In this document: positions 8,345 to 18,500 of the stretch, piece after piece
Numbering within the stretch: the first letter of the stretch is position 1
Layout of the letters: each line of letters begins with the position of its first letter
Assembly: GCF_013385985.1 (NCBI RefSeq)
Contig: NZ_JACAOY010000006.1
Location: 650,198 to 714,197, forward strand
Direction of reading: 5' to 3'
DNA length: 64,000 bases
DNA from: Pseudomonas sp. B6002
GTDB lineage: Bacteria; Pseudomonadota; Gammaproteobacteria; Pseudomonadales; Pseudomonadaceae
Translations under genes and position numbers: made by a program
Notes under the pieces: model-generated
The model's database searches: none
What the model was told of the DNA's origin: nothing
What the model saw: only the letters and a program-made list of their open reading frames with translations

Positions 8345-9013
8345 ATGCGACGTTGGCTGAGCAAGTACCGTTACGCGATCATTTTTTGGCTGTGCTTCGG
8401 CATCTTCCGTACCTCGTTGGCCGACTGGAACCCGATCCCCTCCGGCTCCATGCGCCCGACCCTGGTGGAAGGCGATGTGGTGTTGGTCAACCGTGTCGCC
8501 TATGACCTCAAGCTGCCGCTCACGGACATCTCCGTGGCCGAGCTGGGCAACCCGCAACGTGGCGATGTGGTGACGTTTTCCTCGCCCAAGGACGGCGAGC
8601 GCCTGATCAAGCGCATCGTCGGCATCCCCGGCGACACCCTGCAAATGAAGGACGAGGTGCTGTGGGTCAACGGTGTGCCGGCCACCTATCAGGATGAACA
8701 GGCGATCAGCGAACCCATGGGGCCGGGGCAGACCATCCCGGGCATCAAACTCACTGAACTGGCCAGCAGCAGCCGGCGTACGGTGCAGTTCATGCCGGCG
8801 GTGCGCGCTGCACGGGACTTCGGCCCGGTGGTGGTGCCGGCCGACAGCTATTTCATGCTCGGCGACAACCGCGACAACAGCGCCGATTCACGCTACATCG
8901 GCTTTGTGCCGCGCCGCCTGCTGATCGGGCATGCGCACCATATCCTGGCCTCCGCGAAGATCCTCGATAACTGGATGCCACGATTTAGCCGTTTTGGCTC
9001 GCCAATCCTCTAA
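8345..9013 (+). CDS. lepB: Signal peptidase I (S26 family)
   Basis: 222 residues from the ATG at 8345, preceded by GCGAGG at good spacing. It has a short N-terminal membrane segment (about 9-22), then box B NPIPSGSMRPTL with catalytic Ser35, box D with general base K89 (ERLIKRIVGIPGD) and box E GDNRDNSADSRYIG. These are the complete Ser/Lys dyad elements of a leader peptidase that removes signal peptides on the outer face of the inner membrane. It is shorter than the housekeeping LepB of Pseudomonas (about 284 residues, two spans) and not next to lepA/rnc, so it is probably a second, accessory signal peptidase. Confidence 0.9.
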   Translation: MRRWLSKYRYAIIFWLCFGIFRTSLADWNPIPSGSMRPTLVEGDVVLVNRVAYDLKLPLTDISVAELGNPQRGDVVTFSSPKDGERLIKRIVGIPGDTLQMKDEVLWVNGVPATYQDEQAISEPMGPGQTIPGIKLTELASSSRRTVQFMPAVRAARDFGPVVVPADSYFMLGDNRDNSADSRYIGFVPRRLLIGHAHHILASAKILDNWMPRFSRFGSPIL

Positions 9014-9056
9014 GATAGCGCCCACTGCATCAACAATAAGAGTGGGCCAACCCTCG

Positions 9057-10067
9057 ATGGAAAGACGCCAATTCAGCGGTGGCATGAAAGGCAAGAACCT
9101 GCGCTACCTGAATGAAAACCCGCAACAGCCGACGCCGGCCACCCGCGTCGGCTTCTTGTTGCTCGAACATTTCTCCCTGCCAGCCTTCACCCAGACCCTC
9201 GACACCCTGGTGACCGCCAACCTGTTGCGCCCGCAACTGTTCGCCACACGCACCTTCGGCTGGGGCGATGGCGAAGTCATCAGCGACCTGGGCCTGGTGA
9301 TCCGCCCGGATGTGCGCCTTGAGCCGGCGGTGCTGCAAGACCTTGACCTGCTGGTGATCTGCGGCGGTTTTCGCACCGAGCTCAAGGCCAGTGATGAGTT
9401 CAACCAGTTGCTGTGCAGCGCCGCCGAACACGGCGTGAACCTCGCCGGGTTGTGGAATGGCTCCTGGTTCCTCGGCCGCGCCGGGTTACTGCAAGGCTAC
9501 CGCTGCGCCATCCACCCCGAACACCGCCCGGCGCTGGCGGAAGTGGCCAAGGCGGCGCAGGTCACCAGCGAACCCTACGTGATCGACCGCGACCGCCTCA
9601 CGGCCTCCAGCCCTTCGGGCGCTTTCCACATGGCGCTCGACTGGATCAAGAGCCTGCACGGCAAGGCGCTGGTCGAAGGCATCGAAGACATTCTGTCCTT
9701 CGAAGAGTCGCGCTACCGGCGCATCAAGCCGACCGAAAACGTGTGCGTCAGCGCGCCCCTGCGTGAAGTGGTCAAGCTGATGGATTCCAACCTTGAAGAA
9801 CCGTTGGAGCTGGACCAGTTGGCGGTCTACGCCGGTCGCTCGCGCCGTCAGTTGGAGCGGCTCTTCAAGGAGCAACTGGGCACCACCCCGCAACGCTATT
9901 ACATGGAACTGCGGGTCACCGAGGCGCGGCGGCTGTTGCAGCACACCGAGCTGTCACAGGTGGACGTGCTGGTGGCGTGCGGGTTTGTGTCGCCCAGTCA
10001 TTTCAGCAAGTGTTACAGCGCGTATTTCGGATATCGCCCCTCCAAGGAGAAACGGTTGGTCAAGTAG
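9057..10067 (+). CDS. GlxA-type AraC-family transcriptional regulator
   Basis: 336 residues from the ATG at 9057. The upstream in-frame extension overlaps lepB and is rejected. Residues about 25-200 form a DJ-1/PfpI-like (class I glutamine amidotransferase-like) domain, where the usual nucleophile region reads NLAGLWNGSWFLGRAG with no Cys, so it is a sensor, not an enzyme. The last about 100 residues form two AraC helix-turn-helix motifs (LELDQLAVYAGRSRRQLERLF and VACGFVSPSHFSKCYSAYFG). Pseudomonas proteins of this class (GbdR, CdhR, ArgR) control amino-acid or quaternary-amine catabolism. The target here is unknown. Confidence 0.88.
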   Translation: MERRQFSGGMKGKNLRYLNENPQQPTPATRVGFLLLEHFSLPAFTQTLDTLVTANLLRPQLFATRTFGWGDGEVISDLGLVIRPDVRLEPAVLQDLDLLVICGGFRTELKASDEFNQLLCSAAEHGVNLAGLWNGSWFLGRAGLLQGYRCAIHPEHRPALAEVAKAAQVTSEPYVIDRDRLTASSPSGAFHMALDWIKSLHGKALVEGIEDILSFEESRYRRIKPTENVCVSAPLREVVKLMDSNLEEPLELDQLAVYAGRSRRQLERLFKEQLGTTPQRYYMELRVTEARRLLQHTELSQVDVLVACGFVSPSHFSKCYSAYFGYRPSKEKRLVK

Positions 10068-10112
10068 CATGGCCCCTGTTTGTCTGGATGGGCTTTTTAT
10101 CAAGGAATGCTG

Positions 10113-11030
10113 ATGTCTGTTACGTGTGTAGACCGCTATCGCGGGAGTTTGCTGGGGTTGGCGTGCGGTGATGCGGTGGGCACCACCGTTGAATTCAAGC
10201 CTCGGGGCTCGTTTGAACCCCTGGTGAATATGGTGGGCGGTGGCCCATTCAACCTGAAATGTGGCCAATGGACCGACGATACGTCGATGGCGCTGTGCCT
10301 CGCCGAGAGCCTGATACGCAAGGGCGGCTTCGATGCCGCGGACCAGATGGGGCGTTACCTGAACTGGTGGACATGGGGCTATTTGAGCTCGACGGGCGAG
10401 TGTTTTGATATCGGCCTGACGGTGCGTACCGCGTTGGCGAAGTATCAGGAGGACGGTGACCCGTTTGCGGGCTCTACCGACCCGTTTTCTGCGGGCAATG
10501 GTTCGCTGATGCGCTTGGCACCGGTGGTGTTGTTTTATTTCCCGGACCGGGAAAAGGTGCGCCTCTACAGTGGTGAAAGTTCGCGAACGACCCACGCCGC
10601 TCAAGAGGCCATCGAGTGTTGCTGGCTGCTGGCCGAAGCGCTGTCAAATGCCTTGGACGGACGCCCCAAGGACCAGGTTCTACAGCTATCTCATCTCACA
10701 GTGAGCGCGCCCAAAGTCGAGGCCATCGCACGCGGTGAGTACCGCGACAAACCCCGTGAGGACATCCTCGGCTCGGGGTATTCGGTGGCGGCACTCGAAG
10801 CAGCGTTCTGGTGTTTTCATCACACCCACAGCTTTGCTGACGCCGTGTTGGCGGCGGCCAACCTGGGCAACGATGCCGACACCACGGCCGCCATCGTAGG
10901 GCAACTGGCTGGCGCTTTTTACGGTGTACAAGGTATCCCGGCGCACTGGCTGGATACCTTGCATATGCGCGATGAGATCCAGGCGATGGCCGACGCGCTA
11001 TTGAGGGCTTCTCAAAACCTGTCCAGTTGA
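10113..11030 (+). CDS. ADP-ribosylglycohydrolase family protein
   Basis: 305 residues from the ATG at 10113. AAGGA lies 6 bases upstream, whereas the ATG at 10107 abuts the ribosome site. Family motifs are intact: GSLLGLACGDAVG near the N-terminus, the metal-binding WTDDTSM block, SAGNGSLMRLAP, and LGNDADTTAAIVGQLAGAFYG near the C-terminus, which together place the two Mg ions of DraG/ARH-type enzymes. These hydrolyse ADP-ribose from proteins, nucleic acid or small molecules. It is followed tail-to-tail (19-bp overlap) by the hydroxyproline operon and shows no functional tie to it. No ADP-ribosyltransferase gene is visible nearby. Confidence 0.9.
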   Translation: MSVTCVDRYRGSLLGLACGDAVGTTVEFKPRGSFEPLVNMVGGGPFNLKCGQWTDDTSMALCLAESLIRKGGFDAADQMGRYLNWWTWGYLSSTGECFDIGLTVRTALAKYQEDGDPFAGSTDPFSAGNGSLMRLAPVVLFYFPDREKVRLYSGESSRTTHAAQEAIECCWLLAEALSNALDGRPKDQVLQLSHLTVSAPKVEAIARGEYRDKPREDILGSGYSVAALEAAFWCFHHTHSFADAVLAAANLGNDADTTAAIVGQLAGAFYGVQGIPAHWLDTLHMRDEIQAMADALLRASQNLSS

Positions 11031-12271
11031 TAGGGCGCAAGCGCAGGCAAGCCTGAGAAGGTCGGGGCCGTTGAAGCTAATTGCCCCACCATCTCCGCCG
11101 TCACTGCGGCTTGCGTCAACCCCAGGTGCTGATGCCCGAACGCAAGCAGCACCTTGCCGTCGCACACCCGGTCGATGATCGGCAGCGAGTCCGGCAGGGA
11201 GGGCCGAAAGCCCATCCAGGGGGTGGCGTCGCGGGTGTTCAGGTCTTCGCGGAACAAGCCCTGGCTCAAGCGGTGCAGTTGCCAGGCGCGTTGCATGTTG
11301 GCCGGGCGTTCCAGCCCGGCGAATTCCACCGTGCCGGCCAGGCGCAAGCCGCCGGCCATGGGCGTCATGATGAACTTGCGCTCCAGGGAGGTGACCGCAA
11401 ACGGCAAGCGTTGATGTTCATGGGGCAGCATCAGGTGGTAACCGCGCTCGGTGTCCAGCGGCACGTGCTTGCCCGTCAGCGCCGCGGTGAGCCTGGCTGA
11501 ATGGGCGCCGCAGGCGATCAGCACCTGGCGGGCCGCGAAGGTACCTTGATCACAGACTAACGAAACGCCATCGGCGTGTACTCGGCCATCCACGACGCGT
11601 TGCTTGAGAAACTGCACGCCCTCGGCCTTGGCGGCGCTGACCAGCTCGCACACCACCTGGTACGGGTCGAGAAAATGCCCGGTGGCGGGGAAGAACAGCC
11701 CGCCTTGAATACCCTCGCTCAATTGCGGTGCGGCTTCACGGATAGCGTCGCCAGACCAGTAGGCCACCGGCACGTTTTGCTGCTGCATGCGCACCTGCAC
11801 CGCATCAAGCGCGGCACGGGAGTCGGCGCGTTCATACACCAGCAGCGAGCCGTCTTCACGCAACAACTGCGGGCGCCCGATAGACCCCAACACACGTTGC
11901 CAGGCACCCAGGCTGCCTTCGTTCAGCGCGCGGATACCCGCCACGGTACGCCGGTAGCTGGTCGGGCGCAGGTTGAGCAGCAGGCGCACAAACCAGGGCA
12001 GGGCGCGGGGCAGGTACTTCCAGTCCAGACGCAGCGGGCCCATGGGGTCCAGCAGCATGGCGGGCAGGCGCTTGAGGATCGATGCGTCGGCGATGGGAAA
12101 CACCTGCTCGGTTGCCAGGTGCCCGGCGTTGCCGTAGGACGCGCCCATGCCCGGTTCTTGCGGGTCTATCACAACGACCTGCAGGCCCTGACGCGCCAAC
12201 TGCAGGGCAGAGGCGACGCCGATGATGCCGGCGCCAACAACGGCGATGTCTGCGCGGTGAGAGTCGGGCAT
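11012..12271 (-). CDS. FAD-dependent D-hydroxyproline dehydrogenase (DadA-like), last gene of hydroxyproline operon
   Basis: 419 residues. The N-terminal Rossmann FAD motif VVGAGIIGVASALQLARQG and the C-terminal LLAFGHQHLGLTQAA match the DadA/glycine oxidase superfamily. In P. putida-type hydroxyproline pathways a single-subunit DadA-like flavoenzyme oxidises cis-4-hydroxy-D-proline to 1-pyrroline-4-hydroxy-2-carboxylate, and this gene sits in exactly that operon, 3 bp after the semialdehyde dehydrogenase. Specificity is assigned from context; plain D-amino-acid dehydrogenase activity is the alternative. The 3' end overlaps the convergent ADP-ribosylglycohydrolase gene by 19 bp. Confidence 0.88.
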   Translation of the reverse strand: MPDSHRADIAVVGAGIIGVASALQLARQGLQVVVIDPQEPGMGASYGNAGHLATEQVFPIADASILKRLPAMLLDPMGPLRLDWKYLPRALPWFVRLLLNLRPTSYRRTVAGIRALNEGSLGAWQRVLGSIGRPQLLREDGSLLVYERADSRAALDAVQVRMQQQNVPVAYWSGDAIREAAPQLSEGIQGGLFFPATGHFLDPYQVVCELVSAAKAEGVQFLKQRVVDGRVHADGVSLVCDQGTFAARQVLIACGAHSARLTAALTGKHVPLDTERGYHLMLPHEHQRLPFAVTSLERKFIMTPMAGGLRLAGTVEFAGLERPANMQRAWQLHRLSQGLFREDLNTRDATPWMGFRPSLPDSLPIIDRVCDGKVLLAFGHQHLGLTQAAVTAEMVGQLASTAPTFSGLPALAPYQLDRF

Positions 12272-12274
12272 GGT

Positions 12275-13846
12275 TTAGGCCTCTCTCTGGCCGTTAAGCA
12301 AGCGTCGCAACAGCAGCGGGTTGCTGTGTTGCAGGGCGTCGGGCAGCAGGGTGTCGGGGAAGTCCTGGTAGCACACCGGGCGCAGGAACCGCAGGATTGC
12401 CGCCGTGCCGACCGAGGTGCTGCGCGAGTCGGAGGTGGCCGGGAACGGCCCGCCGTGGACCATGGCGTCAGACACTTCCACCCCCGTCGGCCAACCGTTG
12501 ACCAGCAAGCGTCCGGCCTTGCGCTCCAGCACCGGGAGCAATGCCTTGGCGCAGGGCAGGTCCGCCTCATCCAACTGCAAGGTGGCCGTGAGTTGGCCTT
12601 CGAGGTGCTCGGAAACCTCGCGTACTTCAGCGTCGTTTGTGCAGATCACCACCAGCGAGGCCGCGCCGAATACTTCAGCTTGCAGGTGCGTGCTGGTCAA
12701 AAACGCCTTGGCCTGGGTGACGAACAGATGGGCTTGGCCCTGGTTCGGTCCCTGGGCTTCCAGGCCTTTGGCGACAACGTTGGCATGGGCTGCCAAGCTG
12801 CCGACACCCGTTTGGTAAGCGCTGAAAATGCCGGGCGTGAGCATGGTCTGGGCGGTGCACTGTGCGAGTTGTTCGCCGGCCGCGCCGATGAAGCGATCCA
12901 GTCCGCTTCCAGCGATGGCAATCACCAGACCGGGGTTGGTGCAAAACTGCCCGGCGCCTTGGGTCAACGATGCGACAAACCCCTGGGCCAAACTTTCAGC
13001 CCGCGCTTCAAGCGCAGCGGGAAACAGATACACCGGGTTGATCGAACTCATTTCCGCATACACCGGAATCGGCTCTGGCCGTGCTTGCGCCGCCTGGGTC
13101 AAGGCAACGCCACCGCTGCGCGAACCGGTAAACCCGACCGCCTTGATACGCGGATCAGTCACCAGCGCAATGCCCACCTCACGGCCTGAGCCGTACAGCA
13201 GTGAAAACACACCGTCTGGCAGCCCGCACTGATTGACCGCCTGAGCCACCGCGCGCCCCACCAGTTCACTGGTGCCTGGGTGTGCACCATGGGCCTTGAC
13301 GATCACCGGGCAGCCCGCCGCCAATGCCGAAGCCGTATCGCCGCCGGCCACGGAAAAGGCCAGCGGGAAGTTGCTGGCGCCAAACACCGCCACCGGGCCC
13401 AACGGCACATGGCGTTGGCGCAGGTCTGCACGGGGCAGGGGCTGGCGCTCGGGTTGTGCGGTGTCGACGCGTACGTCCAGCCATTCACCGGCGCGCACGG
13501 TACGGGCAAAGGTGCGCAGTTGCCCGCAGGTGCGGCCACGCTCACCGAGAATGCGCGGGCGCGGCAGGCCGGTTTCGGCCACGGCGCGCTCGATCAGCTC
13601 ATCGCCCAAGGCTTCGATCTTGTCAGCAATGGTTTCAAGAAACGTCGCGCGGTCCGCCAGCGAGGTCTCGCGGTAAGTGTCAAAAGCGGCCCAGGCCAAG
13701 GCGCAGGCTTGAGCGACATGCTCGCCGTTGCCACCTGCGTAGGCCGGTTCCAGCGCTGTGTCGGTGGCGGGGTTGATGGCCCGGATCGCTTCGCGATTGC
13801 CAGAGAGTGAGTGCTGACCGATCAGCATCTTGCCCGTCAGAGTCAT
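12275..13846 (-). CDS. 2-oxoglutarate semialdehyde (2,5-dioxovalerate) dehydrogenase
   Basis: 523 residues of the aldehyde dehydrogenase superfamily, with the coenzyme region [29 protein letters not shown] and the catalytic cysteine in [10 protein letters not shown]. The long C-terminus, with no signal or membrane segment, fits the alpha-ketoglutarate semialdehyde dehydrogenases. It performs the last step of hydroxyproline breakdown, oxidising the semialdehyde made by the upstream deaminase to 2-oxoglutarate with NAD(P)+, so carbon enters the TCA cycle. The ribosome site AGGACG precedes the ATG. 58 bp separate it from the deaminase gene and 3 bp from the dehydrogenase gene downstream. Confidence 0.92.
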   Translation of the reverse strand: MTLTGKMLIGQHSLSGNREAIRAINPATDTALEPAYAGGNGEHVAQACALAWAAFDTYRETSLADRATFLETIADKIEALGDELIERAVAETGLPRPRILGERGRTCGQLRTFARTVRAGEWLDVRVDTAQPERQPLPRADLRQRHVPLGPVAVFGASNFPLAFSVAGGDTASALAAGCPVIVKAHGAHPGTSELVGRAVAQAVNQCGLPDGVFSLLYGSGREVGIALVTDPRIKAVGFTGSRSGGVALTQAAQARPEPIPVYAEMSSINPVYLFPAALEARAESLAQGFVASLTQGAGQFCTNPGLVIAIAGSGLDRFIGAAGEQLAQCTAQTMLTPGIFSAYQTGVGSLAAHANVVAKGLEAQGPNQGQAHLFVTQAKAFLTSTHLQAEVFGAASLVVICTNDAEVREVSEHLEGQLTATLQLDEADLPCAKALLPVLERKAGRLLVNGWPTGVEVSDAMVHGGPFPATSDSRSTSVGTAAILRFLRPVCYQDFPDTLLPDALQHSNPLLLRRLLNGQREA

Positions 13847-13904
13847 AGGGTCGTCCTGAAAAAAAGAGGGTGGGCCGCTGTGAGAACCACAGCGGCGCGC
13901 AGGG

Positions 13905-14852
13905 TCAGGCTACGTTTTGTTCGGCCGACCAGTTGGCGTACCACTGGCGGAACAGCGCGTATTGCTGTTCGGCATAGCGGCGCTGGGCGTCGCTGAGCAC
14001 GTCGGTCTCGTTGAAATGCAGGGCGTAGCCCTGGTCGCCGTTGAGCACCATCAAGTGCTTGTAATACAGCACCAGGTCGCAGCCTTCGTCGAAGGAGGAC
14101 AGCACCGCCAGCGCTGCTTCCAGTTCGCGGGCCAGGCGACGGGCCTTGGCGTCGCCCTTGGCGGCTTTTTTGCTCAGCGCCACCAGGTGCAGCACTTCCC
14201 GTGGCAGGGCGTTGCCGATGCCGGTGATGGCGCCGGTGGCGTTGCAGTTGACGAAACCGTGGACCACTTGGGTATCGACGCCGACCATCAGGGTCACGTC
14301 ATCGTCCTGGGAAGTGATGTTCTCTGCGGCGTAACGCAGGTCGGCACCGCCGCCGAATTCCTTGAAGCCGATGAGGTTAGGGTGTTCGCGGCGCAGTTCG
14401 AAGAACAGGTCGGCGCGGGTGGCGAAGCCGTAGTACGGGCTGTTGTAGATCACCGCCGGCAGGTTTGGCGCGGCATTGAGGATCGCGGCGAAGTGGGCCT
14501 TTTGCGCGGTGGCCGAAGCACCCCGGGACAGCACCCGTGGAATCACCATCAAGCCGTGGGCGCCGACCTTGGCGGCATGGGCGGCGTGGGCCACGGCTTC
14601 ACGGCAGTTGACTGCACCGGTGCCGACAATGGTCGGTACGCCGGCCGCGACCAGGCGTGCTACGCCTTCCTGGCGCTGGGCTTCGGTGAGCAATGGCCAG
14701 TCACCCATGGAGCCGCAATACACCACGGCGCTCATGCCGATGTCGATCAGTTCACGGCCCTTTGCGACCAGCGCGTCGAAGTCTGGCTGGCGGTCGGCGG
14801 TGCACGGGGTCATCAGCGCGGGGATGCAACCGGTGAAGATGTTGTCGCTCAT
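13905..14852 (-). CDS. 1-pyrroline-4-hydroxy-2-carboxylate deaminase (DapA/DHDPS family)
   Basis: 315 residues, an (alpha/beta)8 class I aldolase fold. It starts [21 protein letters not shown]. The Schiff-base lysine is in [10 protein letters not shown], and the partner tyrosine is in VIYNSPYYG. Within this operon, a DHDPS-family member next to a hydroxyproline epimerase is the deaminase that converts pyrroline-4-hydroxy-2-carboxylate to 2-oxoglutarate semialdehyde and ammonia. The true lysine-pathway DapA is normally elsewhere and lacks this context. The ribosome site GGAGTAAG precedes the ATG. Confidence 0.9.
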   Translation of the reverse strand: MSDNIFTGCIPALMTPCTADRQPDFDALVAKGRELIDIGMSAVVYCGSMGDWPLLTEAQRQEGVARLVAAGVPTIVGTGAVNCREAVAHAAHAAKVGAHGLMVIPRVLSRGASATAQKAHFAAILNAAPNLPAVIYNSPYYGFATRADLFFELRREHPNLIGFKEFGGGADLRYAAENITSQDDDVTLMVGVDTQVVHGFVNCNATGAITGIGNALPREVLHLVALSKKAAKGDAKARRLARELEAALAVLSSFDEGCDLVLYYKHLMVLNGDQGYALHFNETDVLSDAQRRYAEQQYALFRQWYANWSAEQNVA

Positions 14853-14894
14853 TGTTCTTACTCCTTACAACGTTCAGATAAACACGGCGGGGGC

Positions 14895-15821
14895 TCAGAT
14901 GCCCCAGGCGAAAGGGTCTTGCTCGTCGATCAGCAGGGTGCTGTCGGCGGTCATGTAGGCGCGGCCGGTGATGAAGGGGCGCACGTGTTCGCCGTCCCAT
15001 TCATAACGGCCTTCGAATTGGCTGCCGGTGATGCTGGCTTGCACCCAGGTTTCACCGGGCTGCAATTTTCCGTCGGCGGCCAGGCACGCGAGCTTGGCGC
15101 TGGTACCGGTGCCGCACGGTGAGCGGTCATAGGCTTTGCCGGGGCACATCACGAAGTTGCGGCTGTTGGCGTGGGCGTCGTCGGCGAACAGTTCGATGTG
15201 GTCGATCAGTGCGCCGTCCGCCCCGAGGATGCCCTGGTCTTCCAGGGCCTTGAGCATCGCCCAGGTGTAGTCGGTGAGGGCGTCGACGTTGCCCATGTCC
15301 AGGGCCTGGCCGTGGTCCGACACCAGGAAAAACCAGTTGCCGCCCCAGGCAATATCCCCGAGTACCTCGCCGTAGCCCGGAACCTGGACCGCCACCTGCT
15401 GGCGCAAGCGGTAGGCCGGCACGTTGCGCAGGGTCACGGCGCCGTCGGCGTGCAGGGTGGCAGTCACCGGGCCCACTGGCGTATCAATCGTGTGATTCCC
15501 CGGCGTGATGCGCCCCAAGTGGTGCAACGAGGCAACCAAGCCGATCGTGCCGTGGCCGCACATGCCCAGGTAACCGGCGTTGTTGAAGAAGATCACCCCG
15601 CAGGTCGCCCCGGGCGTGACGGGTTCGCAGTACAGCGCCCCCACCAGTACGTCATTGCCACGCGGTTCCAGCAGGCAGGCACGGCGCCATTGATCGTGCT
15701 GGGTGCGCAGGTTGTGCAGTTGGTCGGCGATGGTCGCGCCGGTGAGTTCGGGGAACCCGTTCATCACCAGGCGCGTGGGTTCTCCGCCGGTGTGGGAGTC
15801 GATAACGTGCAGCCGTTTCAT
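14895..15821 (-). CDS. lhpA: 4-hydroxyproline 2-epimerase (proline racemase family)
   Basis: 308 residues from the ATG at 15821 ([19 protein letters not shown]), which matches the usual family start and has GGAG 8 bases upstream. An ATG at 15836 would overlap the permease stop. Two catalytic cysteines are present, in MCGHGTIG and in [11 protein letters not shown], the two-base pair that interconverts trans-4-hydroxy-L-proline and cis-4-hydroxy-D-proline. The cysteine pair separates true racemases/epimerases from the Ser/Thr-containing dehydratases of the superfamily. It is the first committed step of the operon, 11 bp after the permease gene. Confidence 0.94.
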   Translation of the reverse strand: MKRLHVIDSHTGGEPTRLVMNGFPELTGATIADQLHNLRTQHDQWRRACLLEPRGNDVLVGALYCEPVTPGATCGVIFFNNAGYLGMCGHGTIGLVASLHHLGRITPGNHTIDTPVGPVTATLHADGAVTLRNVPAYRLRQQVAVQVPGYGEVLGDIAWGGNWFFLVSDHGQALDMGNVDALTDYTWAMLKALEDQGILGADGALIDHIELFADDAHANSRNFVMCPGKAYDRSPCGTGTSAKLACLAADGKLQPGETWVQASITGSQFEGRYEWDGEHVRPFITGRAYMTADSTLLIDEQDPFAWGI

Positions 15822-15832
15822 AGAACGCTCCA

Positions 15833-17458
15833 TCAATGGGTGGCCGGGGACAGTGGGGCGCTGTAAGGGGTTTCGCTGACGGCTTCGCTTTCGTCGTCTT
15901 CGGTTTCCAGGCGTACCAGGTGCGCCGGCACACCCGTCGCCGCGCCCCAGTAATAGATGCCCAAGGCGCAGACCGCGACGACCACCGTGTCAAACGGGTG
16001 GCTGATCACGCCGATGCCACCAAAACTGCCGAGCTTGGACAGCAGGATGGTCACCGCGTAAAAGCCGATCAGCCAGGCCGACGAGCGCACTTGTTGCTTG
16101 AGATTCAGGTGGGCGGTGGGCACCCAGCGCGCGCACAACAGGTACACCACGAACATCAGGATCTGCAGGCCGAGCAGCCAGGACACGGTGCTCCAGCCCG
16201 ACCAGTACACGATCAGCGCGGCGATGATGAACGACAGCGGGCCGAGCACGCCCAGGCCCTTGACCCGGAACGGGCGCGCCATGCCCGGGGCGTTGCGGCG
16301 CAGGGCGGCGACGGTGACCGGGGCCACGGCGTAGCTCAGGATCAGCGCAGCCGACACCACGTTGATCAGCGCTTCCCAGGACGGGAACGGCAGGGTCCAG
16401 AACACCGACAGGCCAAAGGTCAGCCACAGCGCCGGACGCGGGATGCCGGACTTCTCATCGATACGCGTGAAGATCTTGAAGAACGTGCCGGTCTGTGCCC
16501 AGCCATACACCACACGCGGCGTGGCGTTCATGTAGATGTTGCCGCAGCCGCTGGGAGAGATCACCGCATCGGCCACCACCAGGTAGGCCAGCCAACCCAC
16601 GCCCAGGGCCAGGGCAATGTCGCGGTAAGGCAGGGCCAGTTCCTTGCTGATCCCCGCCCAGCCGTTGGCGAGCATTTCGGTGGGCACGCCGCCGAGGAAG
16701 GCGGTTTGCAGCAGCACGTAGATGGCGGTGGACAGCAGTACCGACAGGATCAGGGCGATGGGAATGGTGCGTTGCGGGTTCTTCACTTCGCTGGCCACCG
16801 AGATGATTGGCGTCAGCCCCAGGTAGGCGAAGATGACGCCACCGGCCGAGACCGCCATTTCAATCCCCGATAGGCCGAACGGCGCAAAACCATGGACCTG
16901 GAAATTCGCCGGCTTGAAGAAGGTGAACAGCACGCCAATCACCAGCAACGGCACGATGAACTTGAACACGCTCACCAGGTTGTTGGCGATGGCGAAGGTC
17001 TTGACGCTGCGGTAGTTGAGGATGAAAAACAGGCAGAGCAAGGCGAACTGCACCAGCCAGCCGAGGGTGGTCGGGTCACTGGAACCGGCCTTGGTCAGCT
17101 CCGGGAACCACGCCGCTGCGTATTGGCGCGAGGCGACCACTTCAATTGCCACCAGGCTTGAAAACGCGATCAGTGTGATAAAGCCCATCAGGTAGCCCAG
17201 CAACGGGCCGTGGGAGTAGACCGGGTAGCGCACCACACCACCGGCTCGCGGCAATGCGGCACCCAGTTCGCAGTACACAATGCCGAGCAACAACACGGCA
17301 AAACCGCCGAGCAACCAGGAAAAAATCCCTGCCGGGCCTGCGATGGCCGACACGTGGCTGGCCGCGAATAACCAGCCCGAACCGAAGATGGCACCCAGCC
17401 CGATAAAGGTGAGGTCCATCAGTGAAAGTTGTTTCTTGAACTTGCCTTGACCTGACAT
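15833..17458 (-). CDS. APC-family amino acid permease, probable hydroxyproline importer
   Basis: 541 residues, about 12-14 membrane helices. The start [20 protein letters not shown] runs into [15 protein letters not shown], the conserved helix-1 GxGxxxGSG substrate-binding turn of APC transporters. It is the first gene of the hydroxyproline operon, preceded by AAGAAGG and divergent from the PAS-AraC regulator. Location argues for hydroxyproline (or proline-type) uptake. The specificity is inference. Confidence 0.88.
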   Translation of the reverse strand: MSGQGKFKKQLSLMDLTFIGLGAIFGSGWLFAASHVSAIAGPAGIFSWLLGGFAVLLLGIVYCELGAALPRAGGVVRYPVYSHGPLLGYLMGFITLIAFSSLVAIEVVASRQYAAAWFPELTKAGSSDPTTLGWLVQFALLCLFFILNYRSVKTFAIANNLVSVFKFIVPLLVIGVLFTFFKPANFQVHGFAPFGLSGIEMAVSAGGVIFAYLGLTPIISVASEVKNPQRTIPIALILSVLLSTAIYVLLQTAFLGGVPTEMLANGWAGISKELALPYRDIALALGVGWLAYLVVADAVISPSGCGNIYMNATPRVVYGWAQTGTFFKIFTRIDEKSGIPRPALWLTFGLSVFWTLPFPSWEALINVVSAALILSYAVAPVTVAALRRNAPGMARPFRVKGLGVLGPLSFIIAALIVYWSGWSTVSWLLGLQILMFVVYLLCARWVPTAHLNLKQQVRSSAWLIGFYAVTILLSKLGSFGGIGVISHPFDTVVVAVCALGIYYWGAATGVPAHLVRLETEDDESEAVSETPYSAPLSPATH

Positions 17459-17645
17459 GTTGGCGCCTTCTTGTGAGTTATTGGATAGGCATGCAGTGGC
17501 GCTATCGTGAACCGATCAGCCCGGCCGCGATTGATGTTTTACGCAAGTGGGAATGACGAATTCGGCACAATGGCCGGCGCTCGACAGCGCCCTGGGCATG
17601 GGGCAATCTGCTCGGCGTCGGTGCCAAAATCAGAGGGTGAAAGTC

Positions 17646-18413
17646 ATGCTGCAAAGCGCGTTTGCAAGCCTTTGCCAGGGGGATGAAGCCAATCGTCCCC
17701 AGAGCATCGAGCAGCTGTTGGCCGGGGTGGCGCAGCTATTGCCGATGCTGGATGTGATCCCCAACGCGGCGATCTTTATCAAGGATGTCGACGCGCGCTA
17801 TGTGCTCGCCAATCGCACCCTGGTGCAGCGCTGCGGCCTGCGGCAGCTGCAACCGTTGCTGGGCAAAACCAGCGCCGACGTGTTCCCCGCACAACTGGGG
17901 CCGGGGTACACCGAGCAGGACCGGCGCGTGCTTGAAGAAGGCCTGGTGCTCGAAGATCAGTTGGAGTTGCACCTGTACGGCAGCCGCGAACCCGGCTGGT
18001 GCCTGACCCACAAGTGGCCGTTGTACAACCACGCCGGCGAGATCATCGGCTTAGCCGGTATTTCGGTGGACTTGCAATCGGCCAGCGAAACCCACCCGGC
18101 GTACCAGCGCCTGGCGGCGGTGGACGAGCACATCCGCCAGCACTTCAACCGCCGCGTCACCCTGGGTGAACTGACCCGCATCGCCGGGATTTCCGTGGCG
18201 CAGCTGGAGCGCTACTGCAAGCGCGTGTTCCACCTGACACCGCGCCAGATGATCCAGAAAGTCCGCCTGGAACACGCGCACCGGCTATTGCATACCGACC
18301 TGCCGATCACCGAGGTGGCGCTGCAATGCGGCTACACCGATCACAGCGCGTTTACCCGCCAGTTCAAGGCGTTGACCGGGTTTACGCCAAGGCAGTATCG
18401 GCAACTGGCCTGA
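17646..18413 (+). CDS. PAS-domain AraC-family regulator of the hydroxyproline operon
   Basis: 255 residues from the ATG at 17646, with GAGGGTGA 6 bases upstream. An upstream in-frame start at 17547 lacks a ribosome site. An N-terminal PAS domain (about 30-145; AAIFIKDVDARYVLANRTLV) is followed by an AraC-type double helix-turn-helix at the C-terminus (TLGELTRIAGISVAQLERYC and ALQCGYTDHSAFTRQF). It is divergent from the hydroxyproline permease with a 187-bp shared promoter region, so it is presumably the activator of that operon in response to hydroxyproline, the role played by the AraC regulator (LhpR/HypR) of other pseudomonads. Confidence 0.87.
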   Translation: MLQSAFASLCQGDEANRPQSIEQLLAGVAQLLPMLDVIPNAAIFIKDVDARYVLANRTLVQRCGLRQLQPLLGKTSADVFPAQLGPGYTEQDRRVLEEGLVLEDQLELHLYGSREPGWCLTHKWPLYNHAGEIIGLAGISVDLQSASETHPAYQRLAAVDEHIRQHFNRRVTLGELTRIAGISVAQLERYCKRVFHLTPRQMIQKVRLEHAHRLLHTDLPITEVALQCGYTDHSAFTRQFKALTGFTPRQYRQLA

Positions 18414-18500
18414 CTGCCCGGCATATCCAATGCAACGAATGCCGCCCGTTGCCGCTCCTATGCTTACGAATAACCTTTCACGACGGCAGGTATCAGGCTT

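Noticed and set aside
11576-13189. Long plus-strand frame opposite the semialdehyde dehydrogenase and dehydrogenase genes
   Set aside because: Antisense shadow in high-GC DNA; both minus-strand genes have clear motifs and operon context.
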